From NCBI GenBank assembly GCA_003254885.1, contig QANT01007742.1, positions 21,232 to 85,231 on the forward strand: a DNA stretch of 64,000 nt, given 5' to 3'. A program made the position numbers and the translations under genes. Of the stretch, positions 41,629-59,387 are shown piece after piece (within the stretch, counting starts at the first letter, position 1; each line of letters starts with the position of its first letter). The notes under the pieces were generated by a model. It worked only from the letters and a program-made list of their open reading frames with translations, was not told the DNA's origin and searched no databases. The stretch comes from Purshia tridentata (Eukaryota; Streptophyta; Magnoliopsida; Rosales; Rosaceae).

Positions 41629-42650
41629 GGCGCTTGTGTTTTTTTGTCTCTGATTGCTTGGATTTCGATTTGCTTGGAGTTACAGATCTGAGAGAGAGAA
41701 TGGAAGAGAAGAGAGGCCAGAGGGCTTATTAGTCTTTATTATTATTAAAAATTTATGATGCTTAGTTGCTTACACAGAGATCCAATGCCAAACTTGGCCC
41801 AACCCAAAACTAGCCCAATGTGTGGGAGCTCCTAAACACTCTTTTTTTAAAAAAAAAAAAAAATTNACTCTTTTTTTTTTTAAAAAAAAATTTTAAATAT
41901 AGGTACTTGCTCAATATATTCACACTTGTTTTGAAGGACAGAAAAAGAGTTAAAGATGATTTTATTTAAATCAAGTTGTTATACCAATTCAATTAAAATT
42001 ATATTACAATTTACGAATGAATAACGAAGGATATTTTCACGATTCACTCTTTTATTGAGTATAAGATTTTAAAATAAATTTTAAGTACTTGCAAACTAAA
42101 TGAATCAGATAAATTGGTCAATATTTGTGACCATAAGACCTAGTATGTATATGTTTACTGTAAAAAATTACATTGAATAGTGTAAGCACCCAGATATAGT
42201 ACATGAATTTTTCATTTTTTAAGAACTTTGCTATAGTTTATTATGTCATTTCTCTCCATAACAAAGTCATTCAGATTACATAAATGACCAGGTACCATTT
42301 CTAAATACATTTGCTCTCTTTGCTTTAAAAAAAAATTTATAAGCACATGGATTTTTACTTAATTTAAGACCCAAAATTTGAGGACCTGATGTCCAATTCA
42401 TATTTTTTGATGTTTTCCTCCTTAAATCAGAGCAAACTGAGACAAATTCATAGAGAAATATGTGTTCAAGAGAAGTATGTAAATTTGATAACAGTTGATG
42501 TCATGATCTGGAGATACAGATGTAGCCATCCTCTTATGCCGAGAGTTCTACTTAAAATAACACCACAATACTTTGAAGAGCAAACACACACAACACAAGC
42601 AATACAACTAGTACATGAAAAGGGAGCGACTATAGCATCATCGTATTGCT
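41629..42650. other. Spacer between epsilon-COP and CASP-like genes
   Basis: Upstream of epsilon-COP (its promoter side) and downstream of the CASP-like gene. AT-rich; one ambiguous base N at 41866 within A/T homopolymers. No gene recognised. Confidence 0.4.
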
Positions 42651-43430
42651 CTATTTTGTTTTCAGTAGTTTGACAATGGACAACACTGTGATAACAAGCA
42701 AGAGAAGGAGTCCGATATAGGAAGCAATGATGGCACCCCCACCATGGTCACAGAACTTGTCGAACTTGTCACAGATTTTGTTCCACCTTGCGTGTGAGTT
42801 ACCATTCTTCCCTAGCTGTGCCATGAAAGTTGCTGCACCATCCGCAGAAGATGCCAAGGCCACAATCATCTGCATACGATGGTTAATAACACAATTTAGT
42901 TGTCAGACTGTGAATCTGGATCATATGTTCAAATAAGATTGTACCCGACAAAAAGAAATGTGAACTGTATTACCATGTCTAAAATGGCCACCATCACAAG
43001 GCGGAGGCCCTTGTCCTTGAACTTGTCTCCAAAGAAGTGCACTACTATCATGAACAAGTTATGAAGGCTGGCCATTCCATTAGCAATCACAAAGAACCTG
43101 TATTATCATCAGCCACGAAAATCAGCAATCGAATTCTTTAATCATGCTTGTTTAGGAGGAAGAGAGAGAGTTATGAGAGTAGTGTGATGAGGCTTACACA
43201 AATGCTGGATTGTGTTGGAACTTGGCAGTGATAGTGGCTGTTATTGGGGTAATCCCAACAGTGGCAACAACCAAGGATTTGGTTTCTTTGTTGAGTGCCA
43301 TTACAACAGTTGCAGACACTGTGGCAAAAAATGACACCACCCTCAGCAAGATTATAGTCCAATCGGTCCGCTTTGTCACGGCTACAAAAGCAGACGCATC
43401 TCCTGGTTTTTGTCCATTTTCTAGAGCCAT
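42651..43430 (-). CDS. CASP-like membrane protein
   Basis: Three exons (minus): 43430-43198, 43097-42974, 42869-42651; 191 residues. Four membrane segments can be seen: IILLRVVSFFATVSATVVMAL, FFVIANGMASLHNLFMIVVHFF, VMVAILDMMIVALASSADGAA, and GAIIASYIGLLLLLVITVLSIV. The first segment carries a conserved Arg (ILLRVVSFF) and the third an Asp (VMVAILDMM), both typical of the MARVEL/CASP (DUF588) family. Exon-intron layout also fits. CASP-like proteins sit in the plasma membrane and, for true CASPs, scaffold the Casparian strip. This one looks closest to the CASPL1 group. Its exact role is unknown. Terminal KLLKTK is a basic tail. Confidence 0.9.
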
Positions 43431-44420
43431 GGAGACTGAGAGAGATAGAACTGAATATGTTGTTGGTGTGGATAGAGGGGTTATTATATAGTGCTTGAGG
43501 AGTGAGAATGGATCAACCAAAATCATCAGTTGTTGAATTTGAGTAGACTAAAAGTGCAACTCATAATAAGCCAGAAGTGAAGCATAAAGCAAGTTTCTTT
43601 GAGTAGACTATCCATCCCCCAACTTTTGGTATACAAGTTGGTGTAGGTAGTTTGGAAAACTTTTAATCCCATGCCTTTTGGTAACTTACATGGTTAATTG
43701 TCTAAACTGCAAAAAGGGGGAAAGGCCTCTCTGCTTGTGTCATGCTAAACTGTAGACTCTGTAGACTCCATTGGGCTAAAACTTGTAGCAACTCGTTTCT
43801 GAACAAACTATATTGTGTGGGTACAACTTTACATGTCCATACCTTACAACTTTCCTTCCATGCAAGCCTTTTTTGCTTTATTTGCAGAATTTCATTATTG
43901 GGTAAAATCATTGGTTGAAGTTGAACATACTTGGATCAAGCCTATTAGAGATAGGATAAACGTTATTAACAAAAAAATTAAAATTGACATGCTCTGAAGT
44001 GGCTGGAGCCATTACTCTAAAGAGGCTGATATATTTCTAGTTTACTTACCGAGTGATCCCACTCTAATTAATTGTCTGGCTGCAGTTTTTTTGTAATAAA
44101 TAAATTATATAAAACTTGAATCGAGAATCAAGATACAAAAATTGGATCAAATAAACCCTCTTGACGAACAAACAAAGCAATCTCAATCAATAAAATGCAA
44201 AAGAAAATAAATCCATATTACACATAACCATAAGGGTCAGGTAATGGTGAGGTTTGAGTATATGGTATTTGAATTAATTTATGAAGGATTCTAATTTCGA
44301 GAATCTCATAATGTTCATGAGAAGAATTAAAGGGACAAAATATTTTTACAAGTGACACATATACTCAACACAATGGGGTATATAAGGTGAGCTGATTTTT
44401 CCCTGAAAATCCCAAATGTA
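43431..44420. other. Upstream region of the CASP-like gene and 3' flank of LSD1
   Basis: Promoter side of the CASP-like gene, then the 3' flank of LSD1. No recognised gene. Short open frames here are shadows or AT-rich noise. Confidence 0.4.
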
Positions 44421-44913
44421 CTATTTTTTTCCCGTTGTGACACCAACGACAACATTGCTCACCTGTGGATTAAAAATATTATCATCAGCAAATCTTTGTT
44501 TCCTCAAACAACATAAATGGAATTTAAAGGAAAAGAAAAAGCAGATGAAAGGATGCATAATTTTAATCAATGTTTGTTTATTTGTTCTGTAAATTTAACT
44601 GAGACGAACCATAAACTAGAACAGAAAGTCTATGGTTCATTGAACCAACGTACCAATTTCCCACTTTCGTCAACAGACATAGGGTTCTCAACAACAACAG
44701 TCTGGCTCTGAGAATGAGGCATTGCCTGGAGATTCATTAATCATTGAAGTCACAACCACAGAAGTGCTCTCATCTGGGAACATAAATAGTATAGTTTTAA
44801 GAACTTACTGCTGAAGTAGAGGGCACCATTCCAGAATTGGCTGTCCCATTAGGTCTGTGCACTGCTGGAACCCTCGCATTGCTCATCTGCAAAATGTACA
44901 AAAATGCAAGTGA

Positions 44914-44960
<47 letters not shown>

Positions 44961-46741
44961 GAGTGCTCTTATCTAGCACTGAAATTAAAGCATGATTTAC
45001 ACCATTTGTGATACACTCATGAGTCATATTAACCACAGATCATTAAGTAACAGTGATATGCCAAAGGTTCGCAAAAATTTAATATACTTACACCAACATT
45101 AGTAACAAAGTGACAGACTGCACATTTAACTGAAGGAGCTCCATATGGATACATAAGCGTTGTCCGGCAATTCCCACAGTTGATGTGGGCGACCTGATTG
45201 GATGCTTTTTCACAATAATAGGATCCACAGGAAAGGATGAGTCAAAAAACAAGCCGAGGAAGTAAAACATTAATGCATATAGAAGAAAATTAAGCTCAAT
45301 CATAAAATAGTAATACAAGATGACTAAAGAAGAATGAACCGAAAGCGAAATATAAATATACTGGTTCCTATCAATCTTCTAAAATCTTGTTGAATAACAC
45401 CCAAGGCAAACTTCAGCATTTGGTTTCGAAAGAGCAGAAATATCAAGCTTTGTTATTGAAAAAAATATCGCTGCCAAGTTCTAGAAGAAATATGAAGAAA
45501 AAATTAACTACACTGCTATAGAAATGAAATTCTCCTTTATGATCTTTCATTTCATGAAAAAAAAAATATGGAGATGAGAACAGTTATGTTTCAAAATTGA
45601 CCTCTATTAATGTCCTCAGAAGGTAAACCCTGCTTCCTTTAAACTCAAGATATTTTAATTTTCCTTTCATACATTAAATATTAATTCCATTAAGAATGTT
45701 GAAATGAAGTTTCAAAGTTTATTGGAGAATCCTCTGCAGTATCATGAGATGACAGACAAAACCCTAAAACTGTTTTTTTTTTTTTTTTGGGNGGGGTGGG
45801 GTGTTGTGGGAGATTGCAGATTGTCATGCTTCATATTATACACAAGAGAGCTGATATAGTACCTGGCGCAAGATTCACTGTATGACAGCAGGAGCACCTC
45901 ACACTTGTTGCCCCACGTGTATGCATTAACAGCGTCCTGCAACCCCCACAAATAAGTTGAGCCATTTCTGTACCTGCAAAATTATTGTACAGACTTTTTT
46001 AAATCCAAACTTATGACTCTCCAACAAAATTCTTCTAGTTTTAGATAAGAATCTATCAGTGTCTGGTTCCCTCATGATAATACACCACATATTCACCCTC
46101 TGGTGCCCGACATACATATTGCAAAAAATGTTTCCGTGGGTGCTCCTACATATGATGTTAATAGCTGACATGCTGCATATATGATATATCCTCTCACTAC
46201 AAGTGGCATGTACCAGTGCAGCTACTAGGCTACTACCAAGACAATCAGCAAAGTCATTGCCCAAGGGACAACTATACCTTAAAAGTGCAACTCATAATCT
46301 GGACTGAAGTCGATCTTTAGCTATTATATTTACAGAGTTTCTTTTTGATTGACAACAAGAATAATCAAAGAACTAGTAGTAATTCATGGACAACCAAGTT
46401 TTTTTTTACTTCAAGCAGATACAAATGTAAGTTCTTTGATCGAAGTTTTCATAAAAAACCAAACTGAATATGTTTATTCTCCATTTTAGTTTACCTTGGA
46501 TGCAAAAAGACCTTGGACTTGATACCAATCACAAGCCAATCGTTTTAAGCTACCAAACTTCATAAACAGTAAACAAGAACAGACTTAACCAGTAGCCATT
46601 AAGAAAAAAGATAAGGAAAAGGGATGTACCAGGAGGGGGGACTGGAGTAATTACATTGCATAATGCACAGCAAACATTTGTAGCTCCTCTAGGATATAGA
46701 AGAATGCTCCTACATCCACTACACACAAGCTGGCTCTGCAT
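44421..46741 (-). CDS. LSD1: LSD1-type zinc-finger protein (LESION SIMULATING DISEASE 1)
   Basis: Six coding exons (minus): 46741-46630, 45973-45863, 45204-45092, 44886-44809, 44725-44654, 44462-44421; 175 residues. Three LSD1-type C2C2 zinc fingers are complete: [38 protein letters not shown] and [19 protein letters not shown], each followed by a C-x-x-C-ending pair. The C-terminal [20 protein letters not shown] and [10 protein letters not shown] tail matches Arabidopsis LSD1, a negative regulator of hypersensitive cell death that binds metacaspase AtMC1 and bZIP10. The function is inferred from the family. I took the ATG at 46741 because an acceptor (ttacag) lies just before it. An upstream open extension looks like intron. 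A (GA)n tract lies in the intron at 44917-44957. Confidence 0.93.
44917..44957. repeat. (GA)n microsatellite in an LSD1 intron
   Basis: About 40 bases of GA dinucleotides in the intron between the third zinc-finger exon and the following exon. Confidence 0.95.
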
Positions 46742-47209
46742 AGCTGTAACGTTTAAAGAAACACAATGAGGCTTTACCAACAGATCAAATATAATTAGAG
46801 AATTATAGCATTCCACAACTTGCATACTGCGTTCCATCATGAATTCTGAAAAAACTGAAATAAATTTTGGAAAAAGAACCTGAATGCTATTCCCAAATAC
46901 AAACTAAAATAAAGATGGCTAAAACAAGTATGGCTACAAATAAAATTTCAGCAAACATCCTAGCATTTCTTCAAGGCCACACATGATACAATAAATTGCA
47001 TAATTTCTTCATCCAAATAAAAGTGAACCACTGACGTTGAAGGTCACACTATAAGGAGATCAAAACCGAAGAAGTTCTGGCTAGTAAAGCTTAAAGTTTA
47101 TCAGGTTTACACGAAGGAAAAAATAAAGTACTTAATCAGGGTTACATGCTTCTCCATTGTGCTATTCCATCAACTCAACCTCCTTGCTGCTACCAATGTT
47201 CTTCAGCTT
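46742..47209. other. 5' side of LSD1 and 3' side of the PORR gene
   Basis: Probable LSD1 leader intron, then the 3' untranslated region of the PORR gene (47100-47209). No separate gene. Confidence 0.4.
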
Positions 47210-48343
47210 TCAGTCATCAGTAAACAAACCATGACGTCCCAAAACCACAAGATCCAGAAGCTGTCTCCTTGCATTATAAACCGGATTTGGGTGAATCAAG
47301 CACCCCCTCTCATAAGCTTCTCTTAAAAAAACGGTGTGTCTCTTTCCCTTGGTCGACAAATAAAATATACCAGGGTGATCCAAGAACAAATCCCTTATAT
47401 TCAAATCAAACCCAAACCATTTCCTGAAATGGCTGATTTTCTCGACTTCAACCATCTTCTCTACTGTCAAACTTAAGAATTCATGAACAATTGCAACTGC
47501 TCGTTTCTCCACAGCCATCATTCCGGCCTTAGATGACCTCTTCTTCTCTGGTACCTCATCATATGGCCCCAAATATGGCAACCTCTGCCATTCCTTAACC
47601 TTGGCCCTAAAATTCTTTCTTAACCTCATCCCCGGAGGATACCCATGTTTAAAACTAAACTGAACTTCAGCTCTATCAACACTGTTATCCTCCTTGCAAT
47701 ATTCCTCTACCCTCCAATTCTCAACAGATGCGGCAAACTTGTCAGAAATTACATCAACCAGTTTCAAGATATGAGTGTTGGGTTCATGAGCATCACATAG
47801 TTGAAAAACATTGAAGTTTTTTGATATTACAGAGTCCTCGAAATCATCAGGTAGCCCAAGTTCCCTGGAAACTTTAAAAATGGCACGGAGTGGCAACATC
47901 TTGGAAGTAGACATCGATAGAAGCCGAACCAATCGATCAACAACAAGCGGCAATGAGGCATTAATAGCCTCTGCTTCTTCTTGTGTAATTTGAATAGCAG
48001 TGTCAGTTAATCTGCAGAAGGTCTGGGACTTCATGGGGTCATGGTAAATGTGGAAAATGTGAGGGTATTTGCGGAGGAAGGCGACTGCACCACGATTGAG
48101 ATGGAGCTTTTGGGAGAGCCTGGATAGAAAATCAAGGGACACCGCAGGGTTGATAGGGTTTGCAAGGATGAGATCTTGGACAGCAATGACTTTAATAAGG
48201 TTCTTGTACTTGTCCATTAATTTCTCAAACGTGGGGTCTCTGGCTCTTGATGCTACATACTGGGATGAGGTTGTTTTCAATCGGACAGCCAAGAAATGGT
48301 GGTGGGGCTGCTTCATTACCAATCTGGTAAATTGGGTTCCCAT
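47210..48343 (-). CDS. PORR-domain organelle RNA-binding protein (WTF9-like)
   Basis: Single exon, 377 residues, typical of plant organelle RNA recognition (PORR) proteins, which were formerly mislabelled as ubiquitin hydrolases. An N-terminal region rich in Arg and Ser/Thr (MGTQFTRLVMKQ, VRLKTTSSQYVASRARDP) looks like a mitochondrial targeting peptide. The PORR domain starts near residue 37 (TFEKLMDKYKNLIKVIAVQD) and runs to about residue 370. It contains FLRKYPHIFHIYHDPMKSQ, KMLPLRAIFKVSRELGLPDD, PYLGPYDE, HEFLSLTVEKMVEVE, and FYLSTKGKRHTVFLREAYE. PORR proteins bind group II introns and promote their splicing. WTF9 acts on mitochondrial rpl2 and ccmFC introns. I judge this closest to WTF9 from length and N-terminal wording, without a search. 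No internal stop or frameshift. Confidence 0.88.
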   Translation of the reverse strand: MGTQFTRLVMKQPHHHFLAVRLKTTSSQYVASRARDPTFEKLMDKYKNLIKVIAVQDLILANPINPAVSLDFLSRLSQKLHLNRGAVAFLRKYPHIFHIYHDPMKSQTFCRLTDTAIQITQEEAEAINASLPLVVDRLVRLLSMSTSKMLPLRAIFKVSRELGLPDDFEDSVISKNFNVFQLCDAHEPNTHILKLVDVISDKFAASVENWRVEEYCKEDNSVDRAEVQFSFKHGYPPGMRLRKNFRAKVKEWQRLPYLGPYDEVPEKKRSSKAGMMAVEKRAVAIVHEFLSLTVEKMVEVEKISHFRKWFGFDLNIRDLFLDHPGIFYLSTKGKRHTVFLREAYERGCLIHPNPVYNARRQLLDLVVLGRHGLFTDD

Positions 48344-51340
48344 CTAAACTGACACAGATTATTAGGTTTCAGACACAATCAGCCTACTAGAATTTACGTG
48401 TTAACTGAATCAGAAGCATGTCATCTCTTCATCCAAATAAAAGCAAATCATCATCGATGAACAATCCCGTGCTATATAAGAAAATCAAAACCTAAATAAG
48501 TTCTAATGCCGAGGCCCATTGCAATTTGCAAAACATAAGAGGAAACACTACAATCATAATGACACATTGAAAAAACACAAACAAGCAGCAAGTCCCTAAC
48601 ACCATTAATATCAATTAGGAAACAACATTAATGAACAAGAATTAAATTGAATAACAAAATACCTGATTTCGTTTAAAAAGATTCGAACTTTACGATCCCT
48701 CCCGCAATTGGAACTGTATTCGACGCAATCGAATTGCTGCCACCAAACAAAGAGCTTCAATTATACCAGGTCAACGAAATAGAAATTATGTATCAACAAA
48801 AATGAAAAAATCATAGAAAAAAAAACCTGAAATGAAAGCGGGTGCCGCGGGTAAAATCCCAGACCAAAATATACAATTTGGGGGATTTTGGGAATTAGAT
48901 CCGAAACGCGGAATTGGGTCAAAGCAAGAAACGGGTTTTCGAAGAGATGATAAGGAAATGTCGACAAAGAAAAGAAGAGGAAAAAGAGTTTTGTCGTCGT
49001 TGAAATTTGGATATTGTTGTGTTGGGAACACGGGAGATATGGGAGTTTTTCAAAGGGGGAACCCAATTTATATATTCTAAACAAAAACAGCCTTTGGAGT
49101 AGGAAATAGGATATAGCCTATAGGATCCCAACTCATTCATATACAGTGTAGGCTACTCTGGCTTTATAGTTTAACCATCCCAAACATTTTTCTCTCTGTT
49201 TTTGCGTCCCACTAGTGCCTGAGGATTTTGTTATAGGACAAGAGAAAAATATTGGGACAGCCTAGTGCATACCAAAAAGGGACAATTTGATGGAAAATGT
49301 TACTTGTACCATCGAATCATTACTCACAAAAACTACGTGCTTTTGATCTTTCATTTGTCTAGAATGAGTTATAAATTGCTTGCATCCTATTTTCAGAATC
49401 AAACAATCGTAGGTTGTATTGTGTAAATTAAATGAGCAAACATAGGATAAATCTTGGATTTAATATCAACTTTGATGTTGGGTAACTTGTGGATGAACTT
49501 AATTTATGAAATAAAATGAATTGAGGTGCAATTGCTTCTAGATTCTTCCGCAAGTAACAGACTAACCGACCTAGGGAGAGCTACGTGAGACAACCGTCTT
49601 ACACCCCCCATGTTTAAGACTATCAAAATTTATAAAATTTTTATATATTGTTTAGGCCCAAGTAATGTAAAAAACATAAATAAATATCCAATCAAAGAAT
49701 AAAAATAACTTAATTCAAGTAAATTGGGGTTGATTTAATTGGTTAGTGATAAAAACTCTTCTTTATTAAAAAAAAGAAAAAAGAATAGCATAATTCAAAG
49801 ATAAGCCCTTTAGATTAGTTTGATGTTGAAGAAAAGTGGGATATTGAGTTAAAATTAAAATAGATTAAAATTTTAGATTGAAGAATGCTATTTACCTTTT
49901 TTAATTTATTTTCTTCACTAATCTAACCATTTGTTTATTTGATAACAGGAATAATTCTTAAATAAATTTTTTTTAAATAAACAATTCTAATCATAAAAAT
50001 ACATTCTGAAATGTAAATAATAATAACAAAATATTAAAAAAAAAGTGAATTGGAGAAGATAAATAACATTTATCTATTACAATTGGACAGCCCGGCCCAT
50101 TTTACATCTAATGCCCATTTTACAAAAAAGCGCACCGTTACATAAATTTTATAGATAGATCATAGATACACCAAAACCAGAGGCAAAGAGCAAAATTATT
50201 GCACGTTTTACCTAATAAAGCTTCCCATTTAATAATTCACATTAAAAATTAAAAATGGAAAATAAATTAACAAAGTACAACTTGGAAATTCTAACGTACG
50301 ACTGGAACAGAAGGGGTTACGTGTAGAGTGCACTCGTGTGTGTTGTTACATGTGTTGAGGGCCCCACTTGAGATGTGCGGTTGGTTAGACTAGGAGTGTT
50401 GGACTCACCGCTTTCAGTTTATGTGAATACTGCGTGCGTTTGAGCGGGTTGACCCTCTCTCTACTCTCTCTCTCTCTCCCAGTCTCCCTCTAAATATAAA
50501 ATACATAATAAAATATGAAAATTGAAAACAAAAAATAACTAATTAATTATGTTTTCTTTTTAGTATTAGATCCAAAATCCTCGTTCAAGCATGATTCTTT
50601 ACTCCACCTCATTTTGTTTTGTTTTCTTATTTATTTCTTACTATTATTATCCAAAATAAATATCTAAAATACGAAGATTTTATTGCGAATATAAAATAAT
50701 TTGGTATTGGAAGAGAGGGAGAGGCAAAGGGTTGCAGACAAATATATATATTTTGCCTACACATCAAGTCATCACCCTACCAGGAATCTTAGACGTTCTT
50801 AAGGTACGCTTATGATTTTTTTAATCTATTTTTCTATATTATTTTAATTCTGGAAAACTATGTTTTGGGTTTTTGTCTGCTTTCATCCGCATTCTTGTAT
50901 GTAGACTATTCAATTTTTTTCTTCACTTTATTCTTCTTTCTAAATGATTTTTTTTTTTGGTTTACCAAGTGAATTCTTTTGCTTTAATAGGAAAAAAAAA
51001 AACAGAATATGATAGAATTTTTTGGCGTGTAGAAAATATTTTACCAAAACTGTAGAAAATTGGGCGTGGTTAGATACAGGAAATTGAATTTGAAGTTATT
51101 GGGTTTTGTTTTAATTTTTTCTGATTCAGAAAGTAGATAGAAATTGTTTCTGGGGAATGCCTTTGCTGCTCTGGTGAATTAGGCATACGTAATTTGTGTT
51201 CTTTGGTTAAGCTGGTTTGGTTATCAGAAGTGGGAGAATTGTTTTGATTGATTGGGTACATATTGGATTTGGATAGGTCAGTATAAGGTTTCTCTTCTGC
51301 ACATATTGTTGGTTAATCAGGTTCTCATTTATTTTTTCAG
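48344..51340. other. 5' flank of the PORR gene and leader of the JmjC gene
   Basis: 48344-49100 is the 5' side of the PORR gene with a likely leader intron (gtaaaa-type and acceptor-like signals; not resolved). 49100-50700 is AT-rich spacer with no gene. 50700-51340 contains CT- and T-rich leader-like sequence and an acceptor (tttttcag) just before the JmjC start codon, so a 5'-UTR intron is likely. Confidence 0.4.
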
Positions 51341-51343
51341 TCA

Positions 51344-56560
<5,217 letters not shown>

Positions 56561-57974
56561 GGAGAAGTAGTAGGTCCCCCATCATTCTTTCTCATTCAAA
56601 TTATATTATTTAGTGATTCATTAGGCCTATTCTTTGATCATAAGGTTCATAAAAGGGAAAGAGGGATTCTGGGTCTTGAGTTGGGCACAAAATATTTGCA
56701 ATGTGGCTACTCATGAACTGGATCTAGAGTTTTGATTTTATGAGGCCAATGCCTTCAATCAGTCACATATAAGTCTTTGTTCATTAGAAATTTCTGCTAA
56801 CCTCCTAACTTTATTTGATGATAGGGTCTAGGTTTGATCAGCTTATCCTTTTTATTTTTCTTTAGCTAGATCTCATTGATCATGAAAAGAAAAATGAGTG
56901 TATACAATGGAAGGTGCTGATTCAAATTCAGCAATGAATGGTTGGACTTGTAAGTAAGCAACTATAGGGCATATGCAACCAGTTTTATGTTGGATGAATG
57001 GTGTTTAATTAAGGGTCCATTGATAATTATGGCATGACAACAAAATAATGTAACTAGAAGCACTTGAAGCCCAAAAAATTAACATCTACTCTACTTAGAC
57101 AAAACTTCTACTCCACCTACATAAACATAATGGCACAAACTCTCAACTCGCATATCAATCCTATTTTGGTCTTTAAAAGTCCATAATTTTCTAAACTCTT
57201 AAAAGAATGGTTAATTTTTCAATAGACTTATGCAAACAAGTTATTTTATACAAAATCTTATATTCTTTTTTCTATTATTTAAATGTATTATCATTTTCAT
57301 TAATTTTAAAATTTTACTTGAACGTAACCTTATGACTGAAAAATTGATTAAAGATGAGTAAGTGAGAATGAAATCAATCTTAAAACAAACAAAAGAAAGA
57401 AACAAAAATCACAATCATATATCAGAAATGATACTAGGAGAACACAGTTTCTGTTCAGTACAAATTAAACAGAAGAAGCCTTAGTTACGTACTTATCCGC
57501 CGCTACCGTATTACTATTAACCAAGTAGCTTTGACTATCACAGTATGGATGGTGTAAGAACTAAGATGGCGTTGGTAAGTTGGTCATCATATATTTGGAT
57601 GCTATTGGTCCCCAATCCATTGCATATCACTAATCAAAATTGCTCTCACTGTTTTCGAGGATTATGCTGGAGTTATAGACAACAATAAAATTAAGGCTCT
57701 GAATTATATCAAGCAAACAACACAGATCGACAGAAAACAAATAGAAAACATGATCAAAGAACACACCTAGTATACTCTGAATTCCTAGTATGTATTAGAA
57801 ACCAAAGATTTTGGGTTTTCATAATCTATCGGAAAAGTTTTTATGTATATATATAAACCCATGCCCACCCCAATCAAAATGACTAGAGCTACATTTTACT
57901 GTACTAAGAGACATTCCATACATTTGATCATATGAACATTACCATAGCTCACTCACAATACCTCAGCTTGGCCT
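56561..57974. other. 3' flank of the JmjC gene
   Basis: Probable 3' untranslated region then AT-rich spacer. No gene recognised. Confidence 0.4.
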
Positions 57975-58140
57975 TAGTGTCAATTTGAGATTGATGTGTT
58001 TTTTTTTAAGAAATGATTCTGCTGTACTATGAGAATAATTAGTTGTGAAGTAAAGCAGTTAAGTGTTTGGTAAGTTGTGTTGTTAAAAGACATGAGAGGA
58101 AAAAACACCCTGTTTGGTTAAAGCAGTGCTTCACTTTATA
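57975..58140. mobile_element. Truncated relative of MITE-like family A
   Basis: Contains agttgtgaagtaaag followed by cagttaagtgtttgg and a gtaa/gttgtgtt phrase. The same words appear in the same order in the element at 11586 (agttgtgaagtaaag, cagctaagtgtttgg). The gtgaag/gtgaaa motif and a GGCCTTAGTGTCAATTTGAG-like left tip are present. The right boundary is uncertain, so this is a damaged or partial copy. Confidence 0.5.
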
Positions 58141-58381
58141 TTTTTGCATAACCTTCATTTTTTCAAAAAACGAAAAACTACCTACAAATATGCTATTATG
58201 TTTTAGTATAACTGTATAACCTTATAATTAAAAATGAGTGACTAAGAAGGAAAACATTAGGCATAGTGCATGCCTAATGTATAATTACTGATTATTATTC
58301 ATGTAAATATCTTGAAAACGGGATAACATATTGCGGCCTAGCTAGCAGCCTAGCATTATGATACGTAGCACTTCATCATTT

Positions 58382-58831
58382 TTATATATATCGCAGCTGC
58401 AGCAGCTGCTGCTGATGCTCAGGGTTAGGCCCATCACCGATTCACCGTAAACTGATTTGCCATGCATGGGTCCAACACCGTGGACCGCCAGGGTGGCGCT
58501 GACGTGCTGACGTGGATTAGGAGTTGCTTTCAAGCGGTGTCGCTGGTGGTGGTGATGGGGGTGAAAGAGAGAGATGTTTGAGGTCGATGGTGTTGGTGGT
58601 GTCGGTGCTGCCGGTGGTGCCGTTGCTGGTAGTGGTGCTGGTGCTGGTAATGGTGGTGGTGGCGGCCATGTTGAGGATGTTGTTGGTGACGATGACGGTG
58701 GTGGGGGTTGAAGTCGCATTAGAACTTGGGGTCCAAAATAAATCAGGTGTGGATTTGATACTGATGAGGAAAGGCAGAGTGCTGAAGAAGAGAATGCTGA
58801 TCAGGAGATAGGAATGGTCGTTGAGCGCCAT
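58382..58831 (-). pseudogene. Small secreted-protein-like ORF with degenerate CLE-like motif
   Basis: An ATG at 58831 opens MALNDHSYLLISILFFSTLP, a good signal peptide, then a Ser/Thr/Pro-rich low-complexity region of about 80 residues to a stop at 58517. In the same frame beyond two stops lies IGDGPNPEHQ, which aligns with the CLE peptide core VPSGPNPLHN; the stop at the second position of the motif could derive from an Arg codon. The alignment keeps Gly 6, Pro 7, Asn 8, Pro 9 and His 11. The rest is not family-like. A broken CLE precursor is one reading; chance similarity in a short CT/GT-rich region is another. The intact 104-residue ORF may also be a small secreted protein of unknown type. 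Confidence 0.35.
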
Positions 58832-59387
58832 CCCCTTCTTTCTTTGTTATTGTGTGAGAAGAGGGGTTGGGTTACTTTATAGTTATACTACTAGATTTTT
58901 TATATACAGACCAAAGTACAGTTAATACCTTTGAGATCAGGTGTTTCATGACTATATAATTGGGGTCCAAATTAAATCAGGTGTTTCATATGGCAGCATT
59001 GTACATTTGTACTAATAAATCAAAAATAAACCAAATATCACACATTCACACTCTAACTATATAGTGATTGCCAATCAAATACTTTGTTTGAGGTATAAAT
59101 ACCTTTGATGTCATTACGAAAAAAATAGGTTCATTCACGTGAATCACCTCTTGGTTGGTTTAGCATTTAAGTTCAAGGAAGGCTGCCTCCTTGGTTGGTG
59201 TGATTGGCTGCCTCCTTGATTGCCGCTCATTTTTCATTTATAACTAATTTTGCCAAGATATGATGTACCAGAAATGCCCTAGAGTAGAGCTGAGTTAGCT
59301 TTCAAGGTCAACAAAGATGTGGGACCTTCAAAAAATGTCACGTCATCACTTAACATTTGATTGAAGGGTTATACTGACATAAGTAGT
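58832..59387. other. 5' flank of the small secreted ORF
   Basis: AT-rich. Includes a phrase (ttggggtccaaattaaatca, then ggtgt) near 58962 that also occurs, slightly changed, inside the ORF region near 58726. Ends at the target-site duplication gtagt (59383-59387) of the solo LTR. Confidence 0.4.
59383..59387. repeat. Target-site duplication gtagt, left copy
   Basis: Pentamer immediately left of the solo LTR, identical to 61715-61719. Confidence 0.9.

Noticed and set aside
46742-46840. N-terminal extension of LSD1 (MMERSMQ...)
   Set aside because: An acceptor (ttacag) sits just before the family start MQSQLVC; the extension is most likely intron.
58342-58719. 125-residue Pro-rich frame overlapping the secreted ORF
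   Set aside because: Different frame of the same low-complexity repeat, without a leader or motif.
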